Assembly: GCF_017834145.1 (NCBI RefSeq)
Contig: NZ_JAFIDA010000001.1
Coordinates: forward strand, 1,240,001-1,304,000
Length of the DNA: 64,000 nucleotides
Direction: 5' to 3'
DNA from: Leucobacter exalbidus
Lineage (GTDB): Bacteria > Actinomycetota > Actinomycetes > Actinomycetales > Microbacteriaceae
Positions within the stretch are counted from its first letter, which is position 1. Each line of letters opens with the position of its first letter. A model generated the notes under the pieces. That model searched no databases. It was not told the DNA's origin and worked only from the letters and a program-made list of their open reading frames with translations. Positions 24,833 through 33,453 of this stretch are shown in pieces. The position numbers and the translations under genes are program-made.

Positions 24833-26038
24833 GTGTCTGCACTGCCCCCAGCATCATCATCGACGCACTCGCGCCGCCGGCATCGCGCGGGCTTAGGCGG
24901 GGCGCTGCTCCTCGTGGCAGCGCTCGTCTTGACCGGCTGCAGCGCGGCCGCAGACTCTTCGTCATCGCACAACGCGGCCCAGCCGCAAGACTCCACGGAG
25001 GATCAAGTGACTACCGATGCACCGGCCACCGATGGCTCCGGATCAACCGATGTAGCTCAGGGCGGCGCAGAAACTCTGCTGGTGGCCGATTTTGGCGCCG
25101 ATACCGTCACCTTTGTTGACCCGCAGACCGGTCCCACTGATTCGGTGCAGGTGGGCATGGCCCCCTACGGCCTGGTGGTGGGTGCCGACGGTCGCGCCTG
25201 GGTGGCCACGGCCGAGGGCGTCGCCGTAGTCGATACCCTCACCCGTGAGCGACTCAGCCTCATCCCGTATGAGGCCGAGGTCGGCGAGATCATGGGCGGC
25301 GAGTACCGCGGGGGCGGCATGGGCATTGCGATGTCACCCGACGGCGAACAGGTGTATGTGGGGGTCAATATTCCGAATCGAAATGGAGCCCTCGAGATCA
25401 TCGATGTCGCGAGCGAACAGGTGACCGACTCGGTTGAGGTGGGGCTGCGCCCGTTTGATGTTGATGTGGCGGCCGACGGCACCCAGGTGTACGTCACGAA
25501 CCACGACTCATACGATGTCACCGTCATCGACGCGGCCACTCACAATGCCCGTAACTTTGAGGTCGCACCCTATGGCACAGAGGGTGGCCTGGGGTCGTGG
25601 CTGAAGCCGCACTACGCTGCCGTGCGCGCCGACGGCATGCTGGCGTTGCCGTTCGAGGGGCAGAAGCTAGCGATGCTTGATCCGAAAACGGGCAGCGTCA
25701 CGGTCGAGGCGATGACCGCCAGCACCCACCAGCACGGCACCACCTACGCCCCCGATGGCAGCCTGCTCGTCGTCGGTACCGGCCCCATCGGCAACGCGAA
25801 CGGCGCCGCGTCACTCACGATTCGCAGCCCCGAGGGCGACGAGCGTGTGATTGCGCTCGACGGCCCGCACGAGGATGTGGCAGTGTCAAGCGACAGCCGC
25901 ACGGCGTATGTATCTGGCGGGTTCACCCGCGATGGCTACTGGGATGGGATCACCGTGGTCGACCTCACAAGCGGCGACACCCGCAAGCTCGAGGCTGGCC
26001 AGCGCCCCCTCGGGGTCGCGGTGCTCGAGGCACGCTAG
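24833..26038 (+). CDS. Beta-propeller lipoprotein (YncE-like)
   Basis: A 401-residue lipoprotein. GTG 24833 lies five bases after GAGGAG. The N-terminus is a basic stretch, hydrophobic core and lipobox LTGC. A Ser/Asp/Thr-rich linker runs to about residue 80. The rest is a six- or seven-bladed propeller with repeated blade motifs: LVADFGADTVTFVDPQTG, SPDGEQVYVGVNIPNRN, AADGTQVYVTNHDSYDVTVI, SSDSRTAYVSGGF. YncE-type propellers bind DNA or scaffold surface complexes; here extracellular anchoring is predicted. A GTG at 24803 is in frame but lacks a ribosome site. A hairpin at 26048-26079 ends the gene. Confidence 0.85.
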   Translation: MSALPPASSSTHSRRRHRAGLGGALLLVAALVLTGCSAAADSSSSHNAAQPQDSTEDQVTTDAPATDGSGSTDVAQGGAETLLVADFGADTVTFVDPQTGPTDSVQVGMAPYGLVVGADGRAWVATAEGVAVVDTLTRERLSLIPYEAEVGEIMGGEYRGGGMGIAMSPDGEQVYVGVNIPNRNGALEIIDVASEQVTDSVEVGLRPFDVDVAADGTQVYVTNHDSYDVTVIDAATHNARNFEVAPYGTEGGLGSWLKPHYAAVRADGMLALPFEGQKLAMLDPKTGSVTVEAMTASTHQHGTTYAPDGSLLVVGTGPIGNANGAASLTIRSPEGDERVIALDGPHEDVAVSSDSRTAYVSGGFTRDGYWDGITVVDLTSGDTRKLEAGQRPLGVAVLEAR

Positions 26039-26047
26039 ACAAGCTCA

Positions 26048-26079
26048 GCACGGCGGTGCCAGAAAGAACGCCGCCGTGC
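26048..26079. terminator. Hairpin after lipoprotein gene
   Basis: GCACGGCGG (26048-26056) and CCGCCGTGC (26071-26079) form a 9-bp GC-rich stem with a 14-nt loop, ten bases after the lipoprotein stop and before the convergent SDR fragment. Confidence 0.6.
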
Positions 26080-26087
26080 CGCTTCGG

Positions 26088-26312
26088 TTACCGGTTGCCT
26101 GCGGCGAGCGCGAGGCCCACCGAGGCGTCGGCGTAGCGTTCGGGCTGCTCGAGTGCTTTCACGAGAAAGTGGGCAACCGAGGCGCGCGGAATGGGGCGGG
26201 CCACCGCAGGCATGCCGGTGAGAGTTTCGACGTAGTGCTCGTTGAGAGCGCCGTTGCTCAGGGTGGTGGGCCGGGCGACCGTGAGGGTACGGCCGGCTTC
26301 GGTGGTGGCCAC
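26088..26312 (-). pseudogene. NmrA/SDR-type NAD(P)-binding oxidoreductase, C-terminal fragment only
   Basis: Only the last 65-70 residues of an atypical SDR (NAD(P)H-binding, NmrA-like) are present. TVARPTTLSNGALNEHYVET corresponds to the strand that follows the active-site helix, then MPAVARPIPRASVAHFLVKA and the normal C-terminus. The Rossmann glycine motif and about 140 residues that should precede it are missing. The DNA there encodes, on the other strand, an FCD-domain regulator that is also cut. GTG 26312 is the nearest start in frame. A fragment this small should not bind cofactor. Probably dead. Confidence 0.7.
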
Positions 26313-26810
26313 GGCACCTTCGTCGGTGACATGTCGTTGGCCCCTATGGTGGAGGCGCTCGTCTTTCGCGGAGTGCTCAACCCCGAAGGGTCACTCGACG
26401 CGCTGCGCGAAGTGGTGGAGGTGCGCTTGGCGCTCGATCTTTCCATGGCCGAACGCGTGGTGGCCGCGGCGCATGGCGATGATAACCCAGAGCTCGATGC
26501 GCTCGTCAATGCCATGGTCGAAAAGGCGGGGTGCGGTGAGCTGTTTCTCGAAGAGGATCGCCTGTTTCACACGGCGCTCTTCGACGCGACCGGCAACCAT
26601 CTCGCGGGCCAGCTCGTGGGAGCGTTTTGGGATGTGCACACCGCGGTGCTCCCCCAGCTCAACATTGCCCCGCCGTCAGACATTCAGGTTACCGCGACCG
26701 CGCACCGTGACATGCTGTTTTCGGCCCGCGCGGGCGATCTCGAGGCGTATCGCCGGGCCGTGATTGCCCACTACGAACCGCTGCAACGCGCGCTCGCCGG
26801 GGCGCGCTGA
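26304..26810 (+). pseudogene. GntR/FadR-family regulator, 5'-truncated: FCD domain without helix-turn-helix
   Basis: Homology begins at the wing end of a GntR helix-turn-helix (GGHGTFVGD) and goes directly into a complete FCD ligand domain (MVEALVFRGVLNPEGSLDAL, EVRLALDLSMAERVV, EEDRLFHTALFDATGNHLAG, TATAHRDMLFSARAGD). The metal-ligand pattern Asp/His...His...His of FCD domains is present. About 65 residues of DNA-binding domain are missing. ATG 26331 could start a 159-residue protein of ligand domain only, but it would not bind DNA. The missing part meets the truncated SDR head to head. Confidence 0.7.
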
Positions 26811-26850
26811 TCCGGAGCGCGCTGATCCGGAGCGCGCTGAGCTCGCACAA

Positions 26851-26892
26851 ATGCGCTGATCTGCAGCGCGGCGGCCCCGGATCAGCGCATTG
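26851..26892. terminator. Hairpin between convergent FCD fragment and LacI gene
   Basis: AATGCGCTGATC (26851-26862) pairs perfectly with GATCAGCGCATT (26881-26892). Just before it, GCGCTGATCCGGA occurs as a direct repeat (26808-26835), which may reflect slippage. Confidence 0.6.
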
Positions 26893-26899
26893 ACCGGGG

Positions 26900-27895
26900 T
26901 TATGCCGAAGCGCGCACCACCAGCTCGGTCGACAGGATCGTCGTGCGCTCGGGTTCTTCACCAGCCAACCGCGCCAACAGCACGGCGGCCATCGTTTCAC
27001 CCTGCAGGTACATGGGTTGGCGCATGGTGGTCAGCTGTGGATCGGTCGTCAATGCGACCGGAGAATCATCGAACCCGACGATGGCGATGTCTTCGGGCAC
27101 CCTCAACCCCACCGTGCGCAGCACGGTGAGCGCCCCGCGGGCCATCAGATCGCTCGCGATAAACATGGCGTCGGGCACTCCAAGGGCGAGAATGCGGCGG
27201 GCGGCGTGCGCGCCGCTCGCTTCGGTATAGTCGCCCTCTTCTTCAGCGAACGACACCAATCCAGCGTCCCGCAGCGCGGCCCGATACCCGAGCACTCGGT
27301 CCACTGAGCCGACCATTGACTGCGGGCCGGTGATCGTGGCGATCCGGCGCTTGCCCAGATCAATCAGCCGCTGGGTCGCCATATGCGCCCCGGCCACGTT
27401 ATCGATGTCGACGACGTAGTCGCTCTCGTGTGGGTGCGCCGGGCGGCCGCCAAACACCACCGGCACCGCGTCGGCCACGCGGTCGACGAAGGCGTCGCTC
27501 TCGTGGTGAGACACAATCAGTGCACCATCGACCCCTCCGTTGCGCACGAAGCTGGCCATCTTGTCGCCGGGGTCTTCGCTCGCGATCAGCAGGTTCAGCA
27601 GATAATCAGAGCTTCTAAGCCCCCCGGTGATGCCCGCAATAATCGATGCGAAGTAGGGGTCACCGAAGAACCTCGTGGTGTCTTCGGGAATGATCAATGC
27701 GATCGCGTGCGTCTGGTTCGATGCGAGCGACCGGGCTGCGCGATTGGGCACATAATTCAGTGACGCAATCGCCGCCCGCACCGAGGTCAGTGCCTCGGGA
27801 CTCACCGACGTCGACCCGTTGACCACGCGTGACACCGTGGAACGTGACACACCAGCGAGTGTCGCCACCTCTTCGATGGTCGCGCGTGCAGACAC
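26900..27895 (-). CDS. LacI-family regulator of the beta-glucoside operon
   Basis: A 331-residue repressor. Residues 1-50 are the LacI helix-turn-helix (TIEEVATLAGVSRSTVSRVV, then hinge YVPNRAARSLAS). The rest is the periplasmic-binding-protein fold (IALIIPEDTTRFFGDPYF, GVDGALIVSH, RRIATITGPQ, IAIVGFDDSPVA). GTG 27895 follows AGAAAGGGAAA and begins at the HTH; the longer open frame lies in the GH1 gene and has no homologous lead. It is the last gene after the sugar ABC and GH1 genes on the same strand. The palindromes TGGGAGCGCTCCCA upstream of the binding protein are the expected operators. Confidence 0.93.
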   Translation of the reverse strand: MSARATIEEVATLAGVSRSTVSRVVNGSTSVSPEALTSVRAAIASLNYVPNRAARSLASNQTHAIALIIPEDTTRFFGDPYFASIIAGITGGLRSSDYLLNLLIASEDPGDKMASFVRNGGVDGALIVSHHESDAFVDRVADAVPVVFGGRPAHPHESDYVVDIDNVAGAHMATQRLIDLGKRRIATITGPQSMVGSVDRVLGYRAALRDAGLVSFAEEEGDYTEASGAHAARRILALGVPDAMFIASDLMARGALTVLRTVGLRVPEDIAIVGFDDSPVALTTDPQLTTMRQPMYLQGETMAAVLLARLAGEEPERTTILSTELVVRASA

Positions 27896-27917
27896 GGCTT
27901 TCCCTTTCTGCGCCCGC

Positions 27918-29351
27918 TCAGAGTGAACGTGCGGCAATGATTCGAGCGTACTCCCGACCGGAGTCTTTGAGGCTGCGTTCTTGCGTCTCGTAGTCGACTC
28001 GCACGATACCAAACCGCTTGTCATAACCCCACGCCCATTCAAAATTGTCAAATAGTGACCAGTAGAAGTAGCCGCGCACGTCGATGCCCGCGTCTGCGGC
28101 GTCGAGCACGGCGGCCAGGTGCAGCCTCAAATAGTCGGTGCGCTCTGCGTCGTGCACACGCGTTTCACCGTCTTCGACGGTGGCGACGTCGTCGTAGGCC
28201 GCACCGTTTTCGGTGACGTACAGGGTGGTGCCCGCGGCCTCGGCATACTCGCTCCACACCCGCTGCAGCACTCGGGTGAGCCCCTCAGGCTGCACCTCCC
28301 AGTTCTGTGCGGTGCGGGCGAGGCCACGCTCTACCTCGTAGATCCCCTCGTGTGACGGGTACGGGCTGCGCGTCGTGCGCACCGTGCTGGGAGCTGCCGA
28401 TGCCGGCGCCTGGGCCGGGGGTTGCCCCGCCAGAAGGTCACCGTGGTAGTAATTCACGCCCTGGGTGTCGATGGGCTGCGAGATGGTTTCGAGATCACCG
28501 TCGTGAATCGCTTGTTCGAGCTGCGCGATGGCGCCCGGGTCAACCGCGCGAATATCTTCGATGATGTCGGCCGGGTAGGCACCCCGGTAGATCGGGTCGA
28601 GGAACCAGCGGTTGAACTGGCCATCCACGCGCCGCACGGCGTCAAGGTCGGCCTCATTCTGCGGGTCGGCAGGGTCAGCGACGATGTGGTTGAGCGTGAG
28701 CCCCAGGTTGAGCGTCTCGTCTCGGCCGCGCAGCAATCGCGTAGTTGCACCGTGCGCGAGCAGCAGGTGGTGTGCGGCACGCAAGCCCTCGGTGTTGCTC
28801 GTGTGCCCGGGGGCGTGTTCGCCGCCCGTGTACGACAGAAACGATGAGCACCACGGCTCATTCATCGTGGTCCACACGTTCACCCGGTCGCCGAGCGCGT
28901 CATGCATCGTGCTCGCGTACTCGACGAACTTTTCGACGCTGTCGCGGTTCGTCCAGCCGCCCGTTTCTTGCAGCGCCTGCGGCATATCCCAGTGGTAGAG
29001 CGTCAGCCACGGCAAAATATCGGCGCCGAGAAGTTCGTCGACGAGCCGGCTGTAGAAATCAACGCCGGCCTGGTTCACTTTGCCGCCGTCGGGCCGCACA
29101 CGCGACCACGAAGTGGAGAACCGGTAGGTTTCAAGGCCCATGTGCTTCATCAGCGCAACATCCTCGGGGTACCTGCGGTAGTGCTCGCAGGCGATATCGC
29201 CGTTGTCGCCGCCGATCACGGCGCCGGGTACCCGCGCAAATGCATCCCAGATTGATGCGGTGCGCCCCTCTTCGAAGGCGGCGCCTTCGATTTGGTAAGC
29301 CGCGGTGGCTGCGCCGAAGAGGAAGTTTTCAGGGAACTGCCTGGAGGTCAT
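27918..29351 (-). CDS. bglB: GH1 beta-glucosidase
   Basis: A 477-residue glycoside hydrolase family 1 enzyme that hydrolyses beta-glucosides in the cytosol by retaining chemistry. The family opening FLFGAATAAYQIEGA is present. The acid/base is Glu165 in TMNEPW, and the nucleophile is Glu381 in YVTENGA. The sugar-binding pattern WSLFDNFEWAWGYDKRFG is complete. Full length, with no signal peptide. It follows the permease gene with a short gap and precedes the LacI gene. Together they form a disaccharide uptake and hydrolysis operon. Cellobiose or another beta-glucoside is the likely substrate. RBS AAAGGATAACC lies upstream. Confidence 0.95.
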   Translation of the reverse strand: MTSRQFPENFLFGAATAAYQIEGAAFEEGRTASIWDAFARVPGAVIGGDNGDIACEHYRRYPEDVALMKHMGLETYRFSTSWSRVRPDGGKVNQAGVDFYSRLVDELLGADILPWLTLYHWDMPQALQETGGWTNRDSVEKFVEYASTMHDALGDRVNVWTTMNEPWCSSFLSYTGGEHAPGHTSNTEGLRAAHHLLLAHGATTRLLRGRDETLNLGLTLNHIVADPADPQNEADLDAVRRVDGQFNRWFLDPIYRGAYPADIIEDIRAVDPGAIAQLEQAIHDGDLETISQPIDTQGVNYYHGDLLAGQPPAQAPASAAPSTVRTTRSPYPSHEGIYEVERGLARTAQNWEVQPEGLTRVLQRVWSEYAEAAGTTLYVTENGAAYDDVATVEDGETRVHDAERTDYLRLHLAAVLDAADAGIDVRGYFYWSLFDNFEWAWGYDKRFGIVRVDYETQERSLKDSGREYARIIAARSL

Positions 29352-29356
29352 TGTGG

Positions 29357-30262
29357 TTATCCTTTCACCGCGCCGGCCATGATGCCGCTTACCAGCTGCT
29401 TGCCCGCGACCGCAAAGAGGATCAGCAGGGGCAGGGTTGCCAGCACCGCGCCGGTGAGCACGATCGAGTAGTCAACGTAGTAGCCCGATTGCAGCTGGCT
29501 CAGCGCAGTCTGCAGGGTGGGGTTTTGGGGCGAGAGCACGATGAGCGGCCACAGATAGTCGGTCCATGCCGTCATAAACGTGAACAGGCCCAAGATTGCC
29601 ATCGCCGGTCGTGCCGCGGGGATGCCGACGGTGAGGAACACCCGAAACTGGTTCGCACCGTCGAGCCGCGCGGCTTCCAATAGTTCATCGGGGATCACAT
29701 CGACGAGGTATTGGCGCATGAAGAATACGCCAAACGCGGTGACGAGGGTCGGCACGATCACGGCCCCGATTGATCCGGTCCATCCCAGTTCACGCATCAC
29801 CATAAACAGTGGGATGATGCCGAGCTGAGTCGGGATCGCCATCGTGGCGATCACGAAGATCATAAGCCCCTCGCGGCCGCGAAACCGCAGCTTGGCGAAC
29901 GCGTACCCGGCGAGCGTTGAGAACGTCACCACCGACACCGTAATGATCGATGAGATCACGAGCGAGTTGCCCAGCGCGAGCCAGAATGGGATCGCGTCGA
30001 ACACCTTCGCCGCGTTGGTGAGAAAGTTGCCGCCGGGGATCAGGGGCAGCGTTTCGCCGCGGGTCGCGTTCGTGCCGCTGGCGACGACCACCGACCACCA
30101 CAGCGGGTAGACGCTGCCGATGATGAAGGCCGCCAGCAAGCCGTAGGTGAGGAAGCCGGGGCGTGAACCGATGCCCGCGCTGCCGATCCCCACGCTGCCT
30201 CCGGCCCGAGGCCAGCGGCGCCGGGCTTTCTCGGGCACGGTGAGAAGCCGTGTTTCGGTCAT
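29357..30262 (-). CDS. Sugar ABC transporter permease (MalG type)
   Basis: A 301-residue inner-membrane permease with six helices. The EAA loop is EAARLDGANQFRVFLTVGIP (ATPase contact). ATG 30262 follows AAAGGAG and overlaps the stop of the MalF-type gene in ATGA, giving coupled translation; an upstream open frame through the MalF gene is spurious. It works with the MalF-type permease and the binding lipoprotein. No ATPase gene is in the operon, so a shared MsiK-type ATPase encoded elsewhere is expected, as usual in actinobacteria. Confidence 0.93.
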   Translation of the reverse strand: MTETRLLTVPEKARRRWPRAGGSVGIGSAGIGSRPGFLTYGLLAAFIIGSVYPLWWSVVVASGTNATRGETLPLIPGGNFLTNAAKVFDAIPFWLALGNSLVISSIITVSVVTFSTLAGYAFAKLRFRGREGLMIFVIATMAIPTQLGIIPLFMVMRELGWTGSIGAVIVPTLVTAFGVFFMRQYLVDVIPDELLEAARLDGANQFRVFLTVGIPAARPAMAILGLFTFMTAWTDYLWPLIVLSPQNPTLQTALSQLQSGYYVDYSIVLTGAVLATLPLLILFAVAGKQLVSGIMAGAVKG

Positions 30263-31254
30263 CGTGACAGCTCCTTTGCGGCACGGCGAGCGCGACGGCG
30301 CTCGGCCCTGGATTTGGGGGCATCGCCGGTGGCAATGCGCCGGGAGACCAAGAAGTTGATGAGTCCTATCCCCACAATGAGGATGAACAGCAAGATGGCG
30401 ACGGCTGAGGCTTCGCCGAGGTTGCGGCGGAAGAAGGCGAGCTCCCACAAGAACAGCACCGTGGTTTGGAACTGCCGGTCGCTGCCGCCGATGCCGCCCG
30501 CCGTCGAGACATCGAACAGTCGGGGTTCGGCGAACACCTGCAGGCCGCCGATGGTCGCGGTGATAATCACGAAGATCAGTGTCGGGCGAATCGTGGGGAT
30601 CGTGATGGAGAAGAAGCGTCGCATCGGGCCTGCGCCGTCGATGGCCGCTGACTCATACAGGTCGCGGGGCACGGCCTGCATAGCCGCCAACAGGATCAGG
30701 GCGTTGTAACCCGTCCATCTGAAGTTGACCATTACCGAGATGGCGACGTGGGAGAGGAACGTATTGTGCTTCCACTCTTGGTCGGCGATGCCGATGAGGT
30801 TCAGCAGGTTATTCGCGAGGCCGTCTGCCTCGTTAAAAATACTGGAGAAGATAATGGCGACCGCAACCGGGGTGATCACGAACGGGATCAGCACGCTCAT
30901 GCGCCAGAAGGTGGGGGCGCGTAGCCCGCGATCAAGTAGGTAGGCGACCACGAGGGCCACGGTCAGCTGCGGAATGGCCGACAGCAGAAAGATACTGAGG
31001 GTGTTGCCGATGGAGTTCCAGAACATGCCATCGCCCAAGATCTTGACGAAGTTGCCCATTCCAACGAAATCGCCTTCGCCCTTGAGGAGATCCCAATCGT
31101 GTACGGCAACGTACACCGTGTAGAAGAGGGGAAACAGGCCGACGACCCCAAACAGCAGGAAGAACGGCGAAATGTAGAAGTAGGGCGATGCGTTCTGGTC
31201 GAATCGCGAGAGGCGGTGGCGCCAGGTGGGTTTCGCCGGTGCGGTGAGGCTCAT
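30259..31254 (-). CDS. Sugar ABC transporter permease (MalF type)
   Basis: A 331-residue membrane permease. The N-terminus has PYFYISPFFLLFGVVGLFPL and the EAA loop is ESAAIDGAGPMRRFFSITIP. Helices and charge distribution match carbohydrate ABC permeases of the MalF kind. The C-terminus is basic (RRRARRAAKEL). It is located between the binding lipoprotein and the MalG-type gene and overlaps the latter by 4 nt. Substrate, by operon context, is a beta-glucoside or oligosaccharide. Confidence 0.93.
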   Translation of the reverse strand: MSLTAPAKPTWRHRLSRFDQNASPYFYISPFFLLFGVVGLFPLFYTVYVAVHDWDLLKGEGDFVGMGNFVKILGDGMFWNSIGNTLSIFLLSAIPQLTVALVVAYLLDRGLRAPTFWRMSVLIPFVITPVAVAIIFSSIFNEADGLANNLLNLIGIADQEWKHNTFLSHVAISVMVNFRWTGYNALILLAAMQAVPRDLYESAAIDGAGPMRRFFSITIPTIRPTLIFVIITATIGGLQVFAEPRLFDVSTAGGIGGSDRQFQTTVLFLWELAFFRRNLGEASAVAILLFILIVGIGLINFLVSRRIATGDAPKSRAERRRARRAAKELSR

Positions 31255-31337
31255 GAGTCTTCCTTGGTCCGTGCGGGTGGGGTGCGGGGCCCGGGGTGCC
31301 CAGCTCGAGTGAGCTGAGGCACCCCGGTACGCAACTA

Positions 31338-32651
31338 TCAGCCGACGAGGTCCTCCTGGAGCTTCAGCGCCTGCTCCCAGGCTCCCTTGGTGTCAGTATC
31401 GCCACGGTCGAGGCTGCTGAGGGCCGGGCCGAAAACGTTCTCCTGGATGGTGGAGTCATCGGCGCCCTTGAACTGCGCCACCACTCCCTGCGCACGCTCT
31501 GCGAGAATCGCGCCGGTCGGTGCATCGTTGAAGAACACGTTGGGCGTTGCCGCCGCCGCGAGCTCTTCCTGCGCCCCGAGCGTCGACGGGAAATTACCCG
31601 CGGCGATCGACTGCTCGACCTGCTGCTCGGGCTGAGTCAGCCAATCAGCAAGCTCGGCCGCTGCTTCCTTGTGCTTGGACTGCTCAGACACCGCGAGGAA
31701 CGCGCCGCCCCAGTTCGTTGCACCCCCGGGGAACACATTGGCGAAGTCCCACCCGGTTTCAGCGTCACCGCCGCCGGCCTCAACCTGTCCCTGTACGACT
31801 CCGAGCATCCAGCCGGGGCATACGAAGGTCGCAAACGTACCGTCAACGAATGACTTGCCGCCGTTCCAGTCCCACGCGGTCTGAGCAGCTGACAGGCCGC
31901 TCTCGGTAGCCGCCCCAAGCTGTTCGAAACGCTCCTTGAGCTCGGCGTTACCCTCAACGTTGAGCTCACCATCAGCTGTGTAGTAGCCCTCATCGAGCTG
32001 GTTCACCATCGAGTTCCACACGAAACCTGAATGATCGTACCAGGCCTTGCCGGTCTTCTCTTTGTACTCGGCACCCACCTTGAAGTAGTTGTCCCAGTCG
32101 CCGTCGAGCAGTTCGGCGACGCCTTCACGGTCGCTGGGCAGGCCGGCAGTTTCAAACGCTGCCCCGTTGTAGCAAATACCGCTCGGCCCGATGTCTGTGC
32201 CGTAGCCAATCACGCGGCCTTTGGGGTCGGTGCCCTGCGCATACTTCCAGTCGACCCAGTCGGCCTTGCGGTCTTCGATACCGTAGTCGCGCAGGTCAAC
32301 AAAGGTGTCAGAAACATCCATGATGGCGCCGAGCCAGCCCTCTTCGATGGCGACGATGTCACTGAGGCCTGAGCCCGCGGCGATCTTCGTGAAGGCGTCG
32401 GTGCGAGCATTGCCGCCGGTGTCGATGTTGGTGGCTTCAATGTTGATGTTGGGGTGCAGCTCTTCGTACTGCGTGTAGAGGTCTTCGTACCCGAAGGTGC
32501 CGAAGGTGGTGATCGTGAGGGTCATGTCTTCGTCGCCTGAAGCGGCGTCGCTGCCACCGGTGTCGGCGGCGCTACACCCGGCGAGCGCGAGAGCTGAGAT
32601 TGATGCGACGGCTGCTGTGGTCAGCAAGCGTCTGCGGGCACGGTTGTTCAT
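31338..32651 (-). CDS. Sugar-binding lipoprotein of ABC transporter
   Basis: A 437-residue extracellular solute-binding protein (family 1). MNNRARRRLL, a hydrophobic stretch, and lipobox LAGC (acylated Cys) show lipoprotein export. The mature part has ITTFGTFGYEDLYTQYEELH and the C-terminal ADWLTQPEQQVEQSIAAGNF, typical for cellobiose or xylobiose-type binders. ATG 32651 follows AAAGGAG; the longer frame would run through the operator. This is the first gene of the operon and carries the promoter with two LacI-type palindromes. It delivers sugar to the two permeases downstream. Confidence 0.94.
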   Translation of the reverse strand: MNNRARRRLLTTAAVASISALALAGCSAADTGGSDAASGDEDMTLTITTFGTFGYEDLYTQYEELHPNINIEATNIDTGGNARTDAFTKIAAGSGLSDIVAIEEGWLGAIMDVSDTFVDLRDYGIEDRKADWVDWKYAQGTDPKGRVIGYGTDIGPSGICYNGAAFETAGLPSDREGVAELLDGDWDNYFKVGAEYKEKTGKAWYDHSGFVWNSMVNQLDEGYYTADGELNVEGNAELKERFEQLGAATESGLSAAQTAWDWNGGKSFVDGTFATFVCPGWMLGVVQGQVEAGGGDAETGWDFANVFPGGATNWGGAFLAVSEQSKHKEAAAELADWLTQPEQQVEQSIAAGNFPSTLGAQEELAAAATPNVFFNDAPTGAILAERAQGVVAQFKGADDSTIQENVFGPALSSLDRGDTDTKGAWEQALKLQEDLVG

Positions 32652-32683
32652 GGTCACTCCTTTGTGATGGACATCGGCTGTTA

Positions 32684-32742
32684 GTGGGAGCGCTCCCACG
32701 AACTGTTGACTTACCCTATGGGAGCGCTCCCGCGAATGTCAA
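32684..32742 (-). promoter_or_regulatory. Sigma-70-type promoter with two LacI operators
   Basis: On the minus strand, -35 TTGACA (32737-32742) and -10 TAGGGT (32713-32718) are separated by 18 bp. The palindrome TGGGAGCGCTCCCG (32719-32732) fills the spacer. A second, perfect palindrome, GTGGGAGCGCTCCCAC (32684-32699), lies downstream of the -10, with centres 34 bp apart. The CGCT core is that of LacI/GalR family sites. The LacI gene at the operon's 3' end is the clear candidate to bind; sugar should induce. Confidence 0.85.
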
Positions 32743-32906
32743 GGGGCTCGGGTCCAAACACCTCCCAAAGTGTACTTTTTAGGTGTGATCCTCTACAAAT
32801 TTCTCAAACCATTAGTGCGAATCCATGAACAAAAGCACGATGTTTGAGGCCAATCGGGCTGAAACTCATCAGCTTTCCACCGTTTGCGTAGCGGTAAGCT
32901 ACGGTC

Positions 32907-33356
32907 GTGCAGTTCACAGCTTTTCACCGGTTCATCAGTATCGTTGGCGACCAGTTTGGGGAGGCACATGACCCTTCACCCGAAGACCAGCGCGGCGAAT
33001 ACGAATCTGGCACCGCGCGTTTGGGCGGGCATCTCTGGCGCGTGCGCACGGCCAGCGTCACCCCCACGAAGCCTGGGGCATTCGTTGCCGCGTGGCGGCG
33101 CGATGAGCGCGGTGAGACCCGACCGTTCGGCTCAGATGACGGCACCGAGGGCCTGCTGGTCTTCGTGCACGATGGAGAACGCTTCGGTGTGTTTCGATTC
33201 ACGGCGTCACACCTGCAGGCACTGGGTGTCACCGCTTCAGCAGCGCACCCGGGCAAGCGCGGGTTTCGGGTGTATCCGAGTTGGTGCGAGGATTTGAATG
33301 CGCAGGCAACCCGCACGCAACGAGCACAGGCCCCTGCCTTCTCGTTGCTCGCCTAG
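32907..33356 (+). CDS. MepB-family protein
   Basis: A 149-residue cytosolic protein. Its parts match MepB: GAFVAAWRRDERGETRPFG, LLVFVHDGERFGVFRF, then GKRGFRVYPSW and LNAQATRTQ near the C-terminus. MepB is encoded with the MepA/MepR efflux genes in Staphylococcus, but its function is unresolved. Here it stands alone, with GTG 32907 as the start and no obvious ribosome site. The neighbours do not suggest a role. Confidence 0.7.
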   Translation: MQFTAFHRFISIVGDQFGEAHDPSPEDQRGEYESGTARLGGHLWRVRTASVTPTKPGAFVAAWRRDERGETRPFGSDDGTEGLLVFVHDGERFGVFRFTASHLQALGVTASAAHPGKRGFRVYPSWCEDLNAQATRTQRAQAPAFSLLA

Positions 33357-33453
33357 AAGCGTCGAGAATCCCCTCCCCCACTAAGCACGAATCCTCGTGT
33401 TGCGCGCTCGCGGGGTGCGACGCACGGCCCAGAAACCTTAGTTTCCACCGTTG

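Noticed and set aside
16016..26335. Junctions A and B as the two ends of one inversion
   Set aside because: An inversion would leave the 5' parts of cut genes at the other end. All four genes are 5'-truncated and no 5' parts are found, so reversing the segment does not rebuild any gene.
29357..30448. Longer start for the MalG-type permease, reaching 30448
   Set aside because: The extra 62 codons overlap the MalF gene in another frame and lack membrane or family character. ATG 30262 has AAAGGAG and an ATGA overlap.
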